64,000 bases of DNA from Vibrio cholerae. Its GTDB lineage: Bacteria; Actinomycetota; Actinomycetes; Actinomycetales; Micrococcaceae. The notes below the pieces were generated by a model. That model saw only the letters and a list, made by a program, of their open reading frames with translations. It was not told the DNA's origin and made no database searches. Location of the stretch: assembly GCA_009728235.1 (NCBI GenBank), contig WNZI01000016.1, positions 1 through 64,000 on the forward strand, in the 5' to 3' direction. Positions within the stretch are counted from its first letter, which is position 1, and the number at the start of each line of letters is the position of its first letter. Shown here in pieces: positions 1 through 8,768 of this stretch. Made by a program: the position numbers and the translations under genes.

Positions 1-2020
1 GTCGCGGACCCGGCGGTGCACCCAACAGCCCCAGCGGAGCCCCCGCCGGCGGCGGTTTCGGCAAGGGCGCCGCGGACGCGGCGGCACGGCCGGTGCTTTC
101 GGCAAGGGCGGAGCCGGTCGCGGCAAGCAGCGCAAGTCGAAGCGCGCGAAGCGGCAGGAACTCGAGCAGATGTCGGCTCCTTCGCTGGGTGGCGTGAGCG
201 TACCCCGCGGAGACGGCAACACCGTCGTCACCATGCGCCGTGGCTCGTCCATCACGGACTTCGCCGACAAGATCGAGGCGAACCCGGCAGCACTCGTGAC
301 GGTGCTCTTCCACCTCGGCGAGATGGCCACGGCCACCCAGTCGCTGGACGAGGACACGTTCGAGGTGCTCGGCACCGAGCTCGGCTACAAGATCCAGGTG
401 GTCTCGCCCGAGGACGAGGAGCGCGAACTCCTCAGCAGCTTCGACATCGACTTCGATGCCGAGCTGGAAGCCGAAGGTGACGACGACCTCGAGGCCCGTC
501 CTCCGGTCGTCACCGTCATGGGCCACGTCGACCACGGTAAGACGCGTCTCCTGGATGCCGTCCGGAACACCAAGGTCGTCGAGGGCGAGCACGGCGGCAT
601 CACCCAGCACATCGGTGCCTACCAGATCCAGCACGTCCACGAGGACACCACGCGCGCCATCACCTTCATCGACACCCCCGGTCACGAGGCGTTCACCGCC
701 ATGCGTGCCCGTGGTGCGAAGGTCACGGACATCGCCGTGCTCGTGGTCGCTGCCGATGACGGCGTGATGCCGCAGACCGTCGAGGCGCTGAACCACGCCC
801 AGGCGGCCAACGTGCCGATCGTCGTCGCCGTCAACAAGATGGACAAGGAAGGCGCCAACCCGGACAAGGTCAAGGGCCAGCTCACCGAGTACGGCCTGGT
901 ACCCGAGGAATACGGTGGCGACACCATGTTCGTCCACGTGTCGGCGCTCAGGGGCGAAGGCATCGACGAGCTTCTCGAGGCCGTCCTGCTCACGGCGGAC
1001 GCCGCGCTGGACATGCGGGCCAACCCGAACAAGGACGCGCGCGGTATCGCGATCGAAGCGAACCTCGACAAGGGACGCGGAGCTGTCGCGACGGTCCTGG
1101 TGCAGTCGGGAACGCTGAAGGTCGGCGACACCATCGTGGCAGGTACGGCCCACGGCCGTGTCCGAGCCATGTTCGACGAGAACGGCGACGTCATCACCGA
1201 GGCCGGGCCGTCGCGACCGGTCCAGGTACTGGGTCTGTCGAACGTCCCGCGCGCCGGTGACACGTTCTTCGTGACGGAGGACGAGCGCACCGGCCGCCAG
1301 ATCGCCGGAAAGCGCGAAGCAGCGGATCGCAATGCGGCCCTGGCCAAGCGCCGCAAGCGCATCAGCCTCGAGGACTTCGATCAGGCTGTCGCGGACGGCA
1401 AGGTCGACACCCTCAACCTCATCCTCAAGGGTGACGTGTCCGGTGCCGTCGAGGCACTCGAGGACTCGCTGCTCAAGATCGATGTCGGTGAAGGCGTGCA
1501 GCTGCGCGTCATCCACCGCGGTGTGGGTGCGATCACGCAGAACGACGTCAACCTGGCCACGGTCGACAACGCGATCATCATCGGGTTCAACGTCAAGCCG
1601 GCCGAACGCGTTGCCGACCTCGCCGAGCGCGAAGGCGTCGACATGCGCTTCTACTCCGTCATCTACGGGGCCATCGATGACATCGAGCTCGCCCTCAAGG
1701 GCATGCTCAAGCCGGAGTACGAGGAGGTGCAGCTCGGAACCGCAGAGGTCCGCGAGGTGTTCCGTTCCTCGAAGTTCGGCAACATCGCGGGTTCGATCGT
1801 CCGGACGGGCGTCATCCGACGCAACACGAGGGCACGCGTCCTGCGCGACGGCAAGGTCATCGGGGACAACCTCTCCGTGGACTCGCTCAAGCGCTTCAAG
1901 GACGACGCAACCGAGGTCCGCACGGACTTCGAGTGCGGTATCGGCCTCGGCTCGTTCAATGACGTCAAGGAAGGCGACACCATCGAGACCTTCGAGATGC
2001 GGGAGAAGCCCCGCGTCTAG
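1..2020 (+). CDS. infB: translation initiation factor IF-2 (5' truncated, one apparent frameshift)
   Basis: IF-2 is the GTPase that places initiator fMet-tRNA on the 30S subunit. The start lies upstream of the window. The visible part begins in a Gly/Arg/Lys-rich linker. The IF2_N domain follows ([17 protein letters not shown]), then the G domain with GHVDHGKT (G1), DTPGHE (G3) and NKMD (G4), then the IF-2 beta-barrel and C-terminal domains up to the stop at 2018-2020. The Gly-rich linker reads in frame 3 up to about base 68 and in frame 2 from about base 71. Adding one base near 69 restores a continuous FGKG-RRGRGG linker, so I read this as a single lost base. It is followed by a strong hairpin and rbfA, the usual actinobacterial order. 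Confidence 0.95.
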   Translation, partial: SRTRRCTQQPQRSPRRRRFRQGRRGRGGTAGAFGKGGAGRGKQRKSKRAKRQELEQMSAPSLGGVSVPRGDGNTVVTMRRGSSITDFADKIEANPAALVTVLFHLGEMATATQSLDEDTFEVLGTELGYKIQVVSPEDEERELLSSFDIDFDAELEAEGDDDLEARPPVVTVMGHVDHGKTRLLDAVRNTKVVEGEHGGITQHIGAYQIQHVHEDTTRAITFIDTPGHEAFTAMRARGAKVTDIAVLVVAADDGVMPQTVEALNHAQAANVPIVVAVNKMDKEGANPDKVKGQLTEYGLVPEEYGGDTMFVHVSALRGEGIDELLEAVLLTADAALDMRANPNKDARGIAIEANLDKGRGAVATVLVQSGTLKVGDTIVAGTAHGRVRAMFDENGDVITEAGPSRPVQVLGLSNVPRAGDTFFVTEDERTGRQIAGKREAADRNAALAKRRKRISLEDFDQAVADGKVDTLNLILKGDVSGAVEALEDSLLKIDVGEGVQLRVIHRGVGAITQNDVNLATVDNAIIIGFNVKPAERVADLAEREGVDMRFYSVIYGAIDDIELALKGMLKPEYEEVQLGTAEVREVFRSSKFGNIAGSIVRTGVIRRNTRARVLRDGKVIGDNLSVDSLKRFKDDATEVRTDFECGIGLGSFNDVKEGDTIETFEMREKPRV

Positions 2021-2031
2021 CAGGTAGGTCA

Positions 2032-2067
2032 GCCACAGGCGCTCCGGGTTCCCGGAGCGCCTGTGGC
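2032..2067 (+). terminator. long perfect hairpin after infB
   Basis: Bases 2032-2048 and 2051-2067 are exact reverse complements (17 bases per arm, 2-4 base loop). No T-run follows, so it may act as a weak or Rho-assisted terminator or as an mRNA-stabilising stem between infB and rbfA rather than as a classical intrinsic terminator. Confidence 0.65.
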
Positions 2068-2129
2068 CGTCGCACCCCGGAGCCTCCTGACAGGGGTTCC
2101 CCACATCCGCTTCAGTAGGAGTATCAGCA

Positions 2130-2567
2130 ATGGCAGATCCGGCACGCGCCGCGCGGCTCGCGCAGCGCATCAAAGTCATCGTCGCCGAGGCGCTCCGGCG
2201 TCGTGTGAAGGACCCCCGGCTCGAAGCCGTGACCATCACGGACGCCCGCGTCACCAACGACCTCCAGCACGCAACGCTGTGCTACACGGTGCTGGGTGAC
2301 CCCGAGGAGCAGCAGGCCACCCGGATGGCCCTCGAATCCGCACGTGGAGTGCTGCGTTCCGAGGTGGGCAAGAACATCACCGCCCGGCTGACCCCGACGC
2401 TCGAGTTCGTGCCCGACGAGGTGCCGGTCAACGCGAGCCACCTCGAGGAGTTGCTCCAGAAGGCCCGCGAGCGCGACGCCGAAGTTGCAGCGATCGCACA
2501 GGGAGCCGCTTTCGCAGGCGACGCGGATCCGTACCGCACCTCGGACGACGACGAGGCCGGACGCTAG
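2130..2567 (+). CDS. rbfA: 30S ribosome-binding factor A
   Basis: RbfA is a small KH-like protein that binds free 30S subunits and helps 16S rRNA 5' end maturation. The 145-residue product starts MADPARAARLAQRIKVIVAE, with the family's typical helix 1. It contains VTITDARVTNDLQHA and ends in an acidic tail (TSDDDEAGR) common in actinobacteria. An AGGAG ribosome-binding site lies about eight bases before the ATG. It stands 109 bases behind infB and is closed by a hairpin shared with the convergent aminotransferase gene. Confidence 0.93.
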   Translation: MADPARAARLAQRIKVIVAEALRRRVKDPRLEAVTITDARVTNDLQHATLCYTVLGDPEEQQATRMALESARGVLRSEVGKNITARLTPTLEFVPDEVPVNASHLEELLQKARERDAEVAAIAQGAAFAGDADPYRTSDDDEAGR

Positions 2568-2591
2568 TCCTCCCCGTACCCGTACCGCTTC

Positions 2592-2626
2592 GGAAAGGCA
2601 GCCGATCACCAGGTCGGCTGCCTTCC
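2592..2626. terminator. bidirectional hairpin between rbfA and the aminotransferase gene
   Basis: An inverted repeat (AAGGCAGCCGA at 2595-2605 with TCGGCTGCCTT at 2614-2624, outer bases partly paired) is followed by GTGTTCT. It sits between two convergent genes and could serve both. Confidence 0.7.
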
Positions 2627-2694
2627 GTGTTCTCCGGATCGACCGCTCAGCGGCAGGCGTCAGGGTGCCTCGGTGCCGCCGTCGTCAGTCCCGG

Positions 2695-3873
2695 TCAGGG
2701 TCGCTGCGGTGCGGGAAGCCGGGAGAGACCTTCGACGAGCTCGTCGGTCCTCCCACAGAGCGCGATCCGCACCCAGCCCTCGCCCATTGCTCCGAAAGCG
2801 GTGCCGGGAGCGAGGGCTACACCCCGCTCGGCGAGGAAGCGGCGCGACCACGACCGTACGTCCCCGTCCGTGGCGTGGGAGAGGTCGGCCCACAGGTAGA
2901 ACGCTCCACTGGCGTCGAGGTAGTCGATGCCCAGTCCGTCGAGGACAGCGGTCGCCGCGTCCCGGTTCGAGCGGTAGTGCGTCAGCGCCGTCGTGACGTA
3001 GTCCTGCGGGCCGGTCAGCGCGGCGAGTCCCGCATACTGCGAGGGCGCGGAGACGCACGACACCGTGGCCTCCATGACGTTGCTGAGGAGTGCCTCCATG
3101 CCCGGCGGCGTGATGAGCGCACCGATCCGAAGTCCGGTCAGGCCGTACGTCTTGGACAGCGTCAGGGACGTGATGACGCGAGCTTCCCCCGCTTCGACGA
3201 CAGCCTCGGGTCCGCCGGCGTCGAAGCGCGCCGGGCTGACGTGCGGCACGTCGTAGGTGAAGGCTTCGTAGCATTCGTCGGACACGATCCAGAGGTCGTG
3301 CTCGTGCGCGAACCGGACGAGGTCGCGCGTGAGGCCGTGATCGAACACCGATCCCAGGGGATTCGACGGTGAGTTGAGCATCAACACCTTCGTCCGTCCG
3401 GTCAGCAGCCGCTCCAGGTCATCGAGGCGTGGCTGAAAACCGTGAGCGGGTACCAGGGGATACGGCACCGGCACCGCGCCCAGCAGACCGACCGTCATCG
3501 CGAAGGTGGGGTACCCCGGGTCCGGGACCAGGACCTCGTCGCCTGCGCCGAGCAGCGTGCTGAGCGCCAGATGGAGGCCCTGCTGCGCCCCCGCGACGAC
3601 GAAGACGCGCGAGGCGTCGTCGCCGACGCCGGAGAGTCGCGCGAAGCGCTCGGAGAAGGCGGCCCTCAGCGGGGCGATCCCCGCATTCGGCGTGTAGTTC
3701 GTGTCGTCCCTGTCGAGCGCCGCCATCGAGGCCTCGAGCACGTGGCGCGCGACGGGGAAGGCCGGTTCGCCGATGCTCAGGACGATGGAATCCGGGGTGG
3801 CCCACGCCGCCTGGGTGATCTCGCGGATCTGGTTGACCGGCACGTTGACCACATGGGCTGGGGCAGAGGGCAT
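2695..3873 (-). CDS. class I/II PLP-dependent aminotransferase
   Basis: A fold-type I aminotransferase of the aspartate-aminotransferase family, 392 residues. Family features are visible: an N-terminal SIGEPAFPV segment, YTPNAGIAPLR, the NSPSNPLG loop with the conserved Asn, SDECYE with the PLP-ring Asp, the Schiff-base Lys in SLTLSKTYGLTGLRIG, and a C-terminal Arg in GWVRIALCG. The substrate cannot be fixed from sequence. Succinyl-DAP, aspartate or alanine are possible, and the DAP genes lie 17 kb away. The chosen ATG (3871-3873) is preceded by TACCAT and a 7-base spacer, so the mRNA may be leaderless. It is divergent from truB across only 63 bases. Confidence 0.88.
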   Translation of the reverse strand: MPSAPAHVVNVPVNQIREITQAAWATPDSIVLSIGEPAFPVARHVLEASMAALDRDDTNYTPNAGIAPLRAAFSERFARLSGVGDDASRVFVVAGAQQGLHLALSTLLGAGDEVLVPDPGYPTFAMTVGLLGAVPVPYPLVPAHGFQPRLDDLERLLTGRTKVLMLNSPSNPLGSVFDHGLTRDLVRFAHEHDLWIVSDECYEAFTYDVPHVSPARFDAGGPEAVVEAGEARVITSLTLSKTYGLTGLRIGALITPPGMEALLSNVMEATVSCVSAPSQYAGLAALTGPQDYVTTALTHYRSNRDAATAVLDGLGIDYLDASGAFYLWADLSHATDGDVRSWSRRFLAERGVALAPGTAFGAMGEGWVRIALCGRTDELVEGLSRLPAPQRP

Positions 3874-3880
3874 ACGGAGG

Positions 3881-3886
3881 ATGGTA
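3881..3886 (-). promoter_or_regulatory. -10 of a leaderless promoter for the aminotransferase
   Basis: On the minus strand this reads TACCAT, followed by 7 bases and the ATG at 3873-3871. The spacing puts the expected transcription start at the start codon. Confidence 0.5.
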
Positions 3887-3923
3887 TCGCGGGCAGGGCG
3901 GAAGGACGGAGAGCCGCGGCCCA

Positions 3924-3929
3924 TATACT
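3924..3929 (+). promoter_or_regulatory. -10 of a leaderless promoter for truB
   Basis: TATACT is followed by 7 bases and the GTG at 3937. Its match to the -10 consensus is among the best in the window, and there is no convincing -35. The GGAGG at 3931-3935 is too close to the GTG to be a normal ribosome-binding site. Confidence 0.55.
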
Positions 3930-3936
3930 GGGAGGC

Positions 3937-4839
3937 GTGAATTCCGGGCAGGTCCACTCAGGGCTGATCATCGTGGACAAGCCTCAGGGCTGGACGAGTC
4001 ATGACGTCGTGGGCCGGCTGCGCCGCCTTGCCGGCACGCGGAAGGTCGGTCATGCAGGCACCCTCGACCCGATGGCCACCGGGGTGCTCGTCGTGGGCAT
4101 CAACCGGGCGACGCGGTTGCTGACCTTCATCGTCGGCACGTCGAAGACCTACACCGCCACCATCAGGCTCGGGCAGTCCACCCTGACCGACGACGCCGAG
4201 GGTGAGGTCACCGGCGGCAGTATCGCCGCAGCGGTCACCGAGGACGACATCCGCAGCGCTGTCGCCGTGCTGACCGGGAACATCCAGCAGGTACCCAGCA
4301 GCGTCAGCGCCATCAAGGTCAAGGGCGAGCGATCCTACGCGCGGGTACGCTCCGGCGAGGACGTGACCCTTCCCGCCCGACCCGTCACCGTCCATCGGTT
4401 CGATGTCCACGCCATCCGCCGCGTGAGCAACGGAAGGCTCCAGGACGTCGACGTCACGGTCTCCTGCAGTTCCGGAACGTACATCCGGGCGCTTGCGCGA
4501 GACCTCGGAGCTGCACTCGGGGTCGGCGGGCACCTCACAGCGCTGCGCCGGACCCAGGTCGGTCCGTACTCCATCGACCAGGCGCGCACTCTGGAGGAAC
4601 TAGCGGAGGACCTGGATGTCCTCTCCCTCGACGACGCCGGGAGGGCACTGTTCCCGGTGAGGGAGCTCAGCGTGACAGAGACCGCGGATGTCTCGCACGG
4701 CCGCAGGATCGAGCCGAGCGACGGGCCGGACGAACCCGTGGCGGCCTTCGCGCCCGACGGCACCCTCGTGGCCCTGCTCGAGAACCGTGGCGGCGCAGCA
4801 CGAACCGTCCTGGTCTTCGCGCCCGGGGGGAAGGAGTAG
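3937..4839 (+). CDS. truB: tRNA pseudouridine(55) synthase
   Basis: TruB makes pseudouridine 55 in the T-loop of tRNAs. The 300-residue protein starts at GTG (VNSGQVHSGLIIVDKP). It has the KPxGxTSHD motif I, the catalytic Asp in GHAGTLDPMATG, YTATIRLG, and the VPSSVSAIKVKGERSYARVR segment, with a C-terminal PUA-like region. The open frame continues far upstream (from 3442), but that part lies antisense to the aminotransferase and resembles nothing in TruB, so the GTG is preferred. The next gene starts 3 bases after the stop. Confidence 0.94.
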   Translation: MNSGQVHSGLIIVDKPQGWTSHDVVGRLRRLAGTRKVGHAGTLDPMATGVLVVGINRATRLLTFIVGTSKTYTATIRLGQSTLTDDAEGEVTGGSIAAAVTEDDIRSAVAVLTGNIQQVPSSVSAIKVKGERSYARVRSGEDVTLPARPVTVHRFDVHAIRRVSNGRLQDVDVTVSCSSGTYIRALARDLGAALGVGGHLTALRRTQVGPYSIDQARTLEELAEDLDVLSLDDAGRALFPVRELSVTETADVSHGRRIEPSDGPDEPVAAFAPDGTLVALLENRGGAARTVLVFAPGGKE

Positions 4840-4841
4840 CA

Positions 4842-5210
4842 ATGGACCCGTTCTTCCTCGTCGGCACGCTCGTGTGTGCCGTGTCCGCCCTCCTCTGCAT
4901 CGGGGCCGCGCTGCTGCGCCAGCCACCCAACGACATCACCATCCTCTCCATCGCGGCCGTCGAGCTCTTCCTGCTGGCCTACGCCGTCGGTGCAGTGATC
5001 CGCCAGCTCGCAGGCGAACCGGTTCTCGGTGAGGCCTGGGAGTTCTGGGGCTACCTCCTCACGGCGCTGCTCGTCCCGGTCGGGGCATTCTGGTGGGCGA
5101 TCCTCGAGAAGACGCGCTGGAGCAACTTCGTGCTGGCCGCGGCGGGGCTGACGATCTTCGTCATGCTCTTTCGCATGGAGCAGATCTGGGACGGGGTGGC
5201 AGGGCTGTGA
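4842..5210 (+). CDS. small integral membrane protein
   Basis: A hydrophobic protein of 122 residues with about four predicted transmembrane segments (roughly residues 4-25, 33-56, 67-87 and 95-112). The loops are short and no catalytic motif is visible. A good AAGGAG ribosome-binding site overlaps the end of truB. The stop overlaps the GTG of the next gene by four bases, so truB and the two membrane proteins are probably cotranscribed. I do not recognise a function. The pairing of two small membrane proteins suggests they may act together. Confidence 0.75.
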   Translation: MDPFFLVGTLVCAVSALLCIGAALLRQPPNDITILSIAAVELFLLAYAVGAVIRQLAGEPVLGEAWEFWGYLLTALLVPVGAFWWAILEKTRWSNFVLAAAGLTIFVMLFRMEQIWDGVAGL

Positions 5211-5737
5211 CCGGCGTACGGGGCGAGGACGAAGCGAACGAGCGGCCGGCGGACCGATCGGACGACACAGGCGCGCGACGCGGTGCCCGAAATGGCTCGA
5301 GTCGCGGGTCCGGTGGGGGAGGGACGAGCCGGGCGACAGGCCCCGGCCGGCTGCTGATCGCGGTCTACGGGGTGTTCGCACTCGCCGCCACGGCGCGCGC
5401 AGGCTTCCAGATCGCCACCAAGTTCGGTGAGGCACCCATCGCCTACCTGCTCTCGGCCGTCGCGGCCGTGGTGTACATCGTGGCGACGGTGTCCCTCGCG
5501 CGACCGGGCGCCCGGGCCTACCGGGTGTCCCTGGTGGCGGTTATCACCGAACTCGTGGGAGTGGTCGCCGTGGGCTTCCTGAGCATCTTCGATGCCGAGG
5601 CCTTCCCGAGCGAGACCGTCTGGTCCGCATTCGGCCGAGGTTACGGGTTCGTCCCCCTTCTCCTGCCGATTCTCGGATTGCTCTGGCTGCGGAGGAACCG
5701 GCCGATCGGGGCTGCGGGCGACCGACCGGTCGCATAG
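5207..5737 (+). CDS. hypothetical membrane protein with polar N-terminus
   Basis: The GTG at 5207 overlaps the previous stop (GTGA), giving 176 residues. The first ~48 residues are charged and Gly/Ser/Arg-rich. About four hydrophobic helices follow (LLIAVYGVFALAATARAG onward). The protein ends in a short basic tail. The frame extends upstream of the GTG, but that part overlaps the preceding gene out of frame. No known family motif is seen. Translational coupling to the upstream membrane protein is the main clue to its role. Confidence 0.72.
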   Translation: MTGVRGEDEANERPADRSDDTGARRGARNGSSRGSGGGGTSRATGPGRLLIAVYGVFALAATARAGFQIATKFGEAPIAYLLSAVAAVVYIVATVSLARPGARAYRVSLVAVITELVGVVAVGFLSIFDAEAFPSETVWSAFGRGYGFVPLLLPILGLLWLRRNRPIGAAGDRPVA

Positions 5738-5852
5738 GCCCCGACGGGTCCGGATCCCGATGCTGCAGCGGTGCAGGGAAATCGGCCCCCGCGTGCCCCA
5801 CGCCCCGTGAGAGTATGGCGCTAGATCACCTATCCAGCGCCAGGAGCACCAC

Positions 5853-6554
5853 ATGACCAGCAACAGCCCCGAATCCGACAACTCGTTCCCGGCGCGGACC
5901 GGCCGGCCCTCGGGCTCCGATCCGACCCGCCCCGGCGCGGCTTCCGGAGTGGCAGGACCGGGAACCACGCCAGGGGTCTCCTCGCGTGACACGGGACAGG
6001 CGGCGTCGCAGCGCCCGGGAGGAACCACCGCGGGTGATTCCGCGTCCGGCGCAAGCAAGGGTGCTCCCGCCGTAGCCAAGGGCACGACCACCGGCAAGGC
6101 CAAGGGTAGGAAACCAGGCAAGTCCGCGACGCAGGGCGGGGACTGGAACGTGTTCCGCACCGTCGTGGTCCTGGTCGGTGTCGTCATCGCCGGGTTCGGC
6201 GCCTACTACCTCATCCTCGGAACGGCGGGATTGCCGGACACCGAGGCGAACCCGGTGAACCCGACGCTCGAGAGCCAGTTCCGGTTCTTCTCCGCGATGA
6301 TGGTGGGAGTCGGTGCTGCCTTCATCACCATCGCGATCAAGTTCCAATGGGCGAACATGCTCTGGCTGGTCTGCCTCATGGTCTTCGTCGGCGGTATCGG
6401 GCGAGTGCTCTCCTGGGCCTTCTCCGGAACGCCCAACTACATCATGATCATCCTCATGGTCATCGAGCTGGCCTTCCCCCCGGCTCTGCTCGTGTGGCAC
6501 AAGTACATCGCCAAGACGAGCGAGATGCGTCAGGAGTTCGCCCAGCGCGACTGA
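5853..6554 (+). CDS. DUF4345-like membrane protein with disordered N-terminus
   Basis: 233 residues. The first ~95 are low-complexity (Ser, Gly, Thr, Pro, Lys). They are followed by four transmembrane helices. The pattern FRFFSAMMVGVGAAFI and the GIGRVLSWAFSGTPN stretch resemble the DUF4345 family, whose function is unknown. An AGGAG site precedes the ATG. The 3' end overlaps the end of the convergent surface-protein gene by 25 bases (6530-6554). Family assignment is from memory of the pattern and moderate only. Confidence 0.7.
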   Translation: MTSNSPESDNSFPARTGRPSGSDPTRPGAASGVAGPGTTPGVSSRDTGQAASQRPGGTTAGDSASGASKGAPAVAKGTTTGKAKGRKPGKSATQGGDWNVFRTVVVLVGVVIAGFGAYYLILGTAGLPDTEANPVNPTLESQFRFFSAMMVGVGAAFITIAIKFQWANMLWLVCLMVFVGGIGRVLSWAFSGTPNYIMIILMVIELAFPPALLVWHKYIAKTSEMRQEFAQRD

Positions 6555-8500
6555 CGGTCGGTGGTTCGCCTCGCCGCGATCCTGAGCCCCAAGCCGAGAC
6601 CGACCGCGATCAGCGCGATACCTACCGTGGCGGCGGAGCCGGCCCCCGTCTCCGCGAGGTGCGGCCGCGTGCTGGAAGCATCCACAGGAGCAGGAGCAGG
6701 AGCAGGAGCAGCAGGTCGTGCATCGGCCGGTTCCGGTGTCGGAGCGGGTGCCGCTTCGACGCACACCGTCTCGTCGGGTATACCGAAGGGCGATGTGAAG
6801 GCGGCTTCGTCCCGGTTGCCGTCGAAGGAGGCTACGACGGTGTAGCACCCGGGCTCGTCCAGGCGGGCGAACTCTCCGGAGGTCACGGCGCCATTGGTGG
6901 CCGGGACGTCGACCTGCGAGTGCACCGGCGATCCGGCAGGGATGACGGGGGACTCGAGCGGGGCTTCGTCGAAAGGCCCGTACATCGTGAGCCGTACCAG
7001 GTCATTCTCTTCGGCGCCGTCGGGGCCCTCCTGCCTGAAGCCCTCGGCTGTCACCGTGTCCCTGACGGCCGCGCCGGGACGTACAGCAGTGTCCGAGAGC
7101 TTCGTCGACAGGGCGGGTTGCCAGGGCACCAGCGTCGTCTCGGAGGGCAGCCCGAACCTCCCGGCCCACGGTGCGATCCATGCAGAAGCCTCCGCTGGCC
7201 GTGCACTGGAGGGATCGATGCGCTCGGTCCAGACGTAGTAGCCGGCCGACGGTACCGCGAGGGCGGGTGTCTCGTAGCGGCCCGGACCCTCCACCGTGGT
7301 GGTCACGGTACCGACCGACGCAGTGCCATCGGGTACGGAGGCGGTGTCGGCGGGTGCCGAGAGCAGGGGCCCCCAGAGCGTGGACTCCACCTCCAGCGAG
7401 ACGGCGTGCCCGGTCGCGGGATCGGTCAGCCAGCGTCCAGGTGCGGCGACCGAGACGTCGAGCGCGTCATGGACGAGGGTGCCGGCGGCCGTCGTCGCGG
7501 CCGACGTGGTGGTCACGACCTGCGGTGCGAAGCCGGCCGACGCAGGAAGCTCCACCGTTGCCTTCGCCACGGCTGACACGGGTGCCACCACGAGTCTCTG
7601 GACGTCGGCCTCGCGGGGCGTGAGCCACTCGGCTTCGGCTGCAGGTACTTCCGGGGCCGTCAGGGTCAGCCGGCCCGGTCCGAACCCGGCCGGGCGCAGG
7701 GTGAGGGAGCGGGGCGCGGCCTCGCTCGTCCAGGCTGCGGTCGTCGCGCCGTCGGCGAACACGGCGCCTTGCGCAACTGCTTCGACCAGGAGACCCGGAC
7801 GAAGTGATCCCTCGGCCGATCTCACGGAGGCATCCACCCGCCCGCCGGCCTCGCCGTCGGTGCTGTAGGAGGCCTCGATCGTGTACGGTCCTGACTCCGC
7901 GTGCGCCTGGTCCACCATGGCGCGAGCCCGGCTAGCAAGGGCGGGAGCCACCTGCTGGGTGCGGATGAAATCCGCCATCGCACGGCTGTCCCAGTCCATC
8001 CCGACGGCGGTGAGGGACCAGACGGCGAGCTGGACCGACGCGGCCTCGGCGTTGTCGGAGGTGGTGCCCCATCGGGTGAGAAGAAGGGCCAGCGCGGCAT
8101 TCTGCGCGGCGGAGAGGGGGGTGCCGTCGCTTCGCACGAAGGAACCGGTGGTGCCGTCGTCGTAATCCGATGCGCGGTCCGGGGCCGAGCGTTCGATATC
8201 GGTGCAGTACGCGATCAGGCCCTCCGCCGAGCGGTGCTGCCCCACGAAGTAGTCCGTCCCGGTTATCCCCGCGCCGGTGTGCCACCCGTCGGTCCCGGGT
8301 CCGGCGGAAGCCGGTCCCGCACCGGCGATCCCTAGGAGGCCCAGCAGGAGGGCCAGGCCCAGGACGAGGGCGCCTCCTGCCCGCGCCCCGCGGCCCGGTC
8401 GGGGAGCCGGAGTCGGCGGGACAGACACCTGCCCGGGCGGAGCAGGGTAGAGGGCGGGGTGTCCCGTCGCCGCGTGTGCTGCGGGGTGCGTACGTCTCAT
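6530..8500 (-). CDS. cell-wall-anchored surface protein with thioester (TQXA-type) domain and LAETG sorting signal
   Basis: 656 residues from the ATG at 8500. A basic N-terminus and a hydrophobic segment (about 42-64) ending AGPASAG form a signal peptide. The mature start carries AYCTDIERSAP with Cys99 and, about 58 residues later, SVQLAVW with Gln157. This Cys/Gln pair matches TQXA domains, whose members form an internal Cys-Gln thioester used for covalent adhesion. A long Thr/Ala/Val-rich region with Ig-like repeats follows, then an Ala-Pro linker, LAETG (615-619), one transmembrane helix and a charged tail. LAXTG is the class E sortase signal typical of high-GC actinobacteria. No sortase gene is present in the window. 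The ATG was preferred over an earlier in-frame start because only it puts the basic region next to the signal helix. Confidence 0.82.
   Translation of the reverse strand: MRRTHPAAHAATGHPALYPAPPGQVSVPPTPAPRPGRGARAGGALVLGLALLLGLLGIAGAGPASAGPGTDGWHTGAGITGTDYFVGQHRSAEGLIAYCTDIERSAPDRASDYDDGTTGSFVRSDGTPLSAAQNAALALLLTRWGTTSDNAEAASVQLAVWSLTAVGMDWDSRAMADFIRTQQVAPALASRARAMVDQAHAESGPYTIEASYSTDGEAGGRVDASVRSAEGSLRPGLLVEAVAQGAVFADGATTAAWTSEAAPRSLTLRPAGFGPGRLTLTAPEVPAAEAEWLTPREADVQRLVVAPVSAVAKATVELPASAGFAPQVVTTTSAATTAAGTLVHDALDVSVAAPGRWLTDPATGHAVSLEVESTLWGPLLSAPADTASVPDGTASVGTVTTTVEGPGRYETPALAVPSAGYYVWTERIDPSSARPAEASAWIAPWAGRFGLPSETTLVPWQPALSTKLSDTAVRPGAAVRDTVTAEGFRQEGPDGAEENDLVRLTMYGPFDEAPLESPVIPAGSPVHSQVDVPATNGAVTSGEFARLDEPGCYTVVASFDGNRDEAAFTSPFGIPDETVCVEAAPAPTPEPADARPAAPAPAPAPVDASSTRPHLAETGAGSAATVGIALIAVGLGLGLRIAARRTTDRQSRWANS
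6686..6711. repeat. hexanucleotide repeat encoding the Ala-Pro linker
   Basis: About four copies of AGGAGC encode alternating Pro and Ala just before the sorting signal of the surface protein. Length variation here would change the wall-spanning linker without breaking the frame. Confidence 0.7.
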
Positions 8501-8768
8501 GGCTACCGTTCGGTCGCAGGGTGTCGGATCAATTCGATGGTGGTTGTACCGTCGCAGCTGCGGGAGGCGCGGGATGCCTATGTGGACAACAGGGGGGCCG
8601 GGCACCCGCGGCGCCCTGGATGTGGAGGGGCAGTGCAGGTGGCGGGAGCCGTGTCACCCATCCTGCCGATACCAGCGGGCGCCGGGCTTTCGGCCATAAT
8701 GGGAGCGGCGATCAGCCTGCCGGACGACTTCAGGGCTGCGGGGATCGACCGAATCGCGAAGGAGATGC
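8501..8768. other. divergent intergenic region, surface protein / ribF
   Basis: 268 bases without a gene. A weak -10 for the surface protein (TACAAC on the minus strand, 8543-8548) and a weak one for ribF (CATAAT, 8695-8700) can be pointed out, neither with a convincing -35. Several GC-rich short inverted repeats lie between them. No operator was recognised. Confidence 0.3.

Noticed and set aside
3442-3936. Upstream extension of the truB frame by about 165 codons
   Set aside because: It is antisense to the aminotransferase gene and has no TruB similarity; a good leaderless start exists at 3937.
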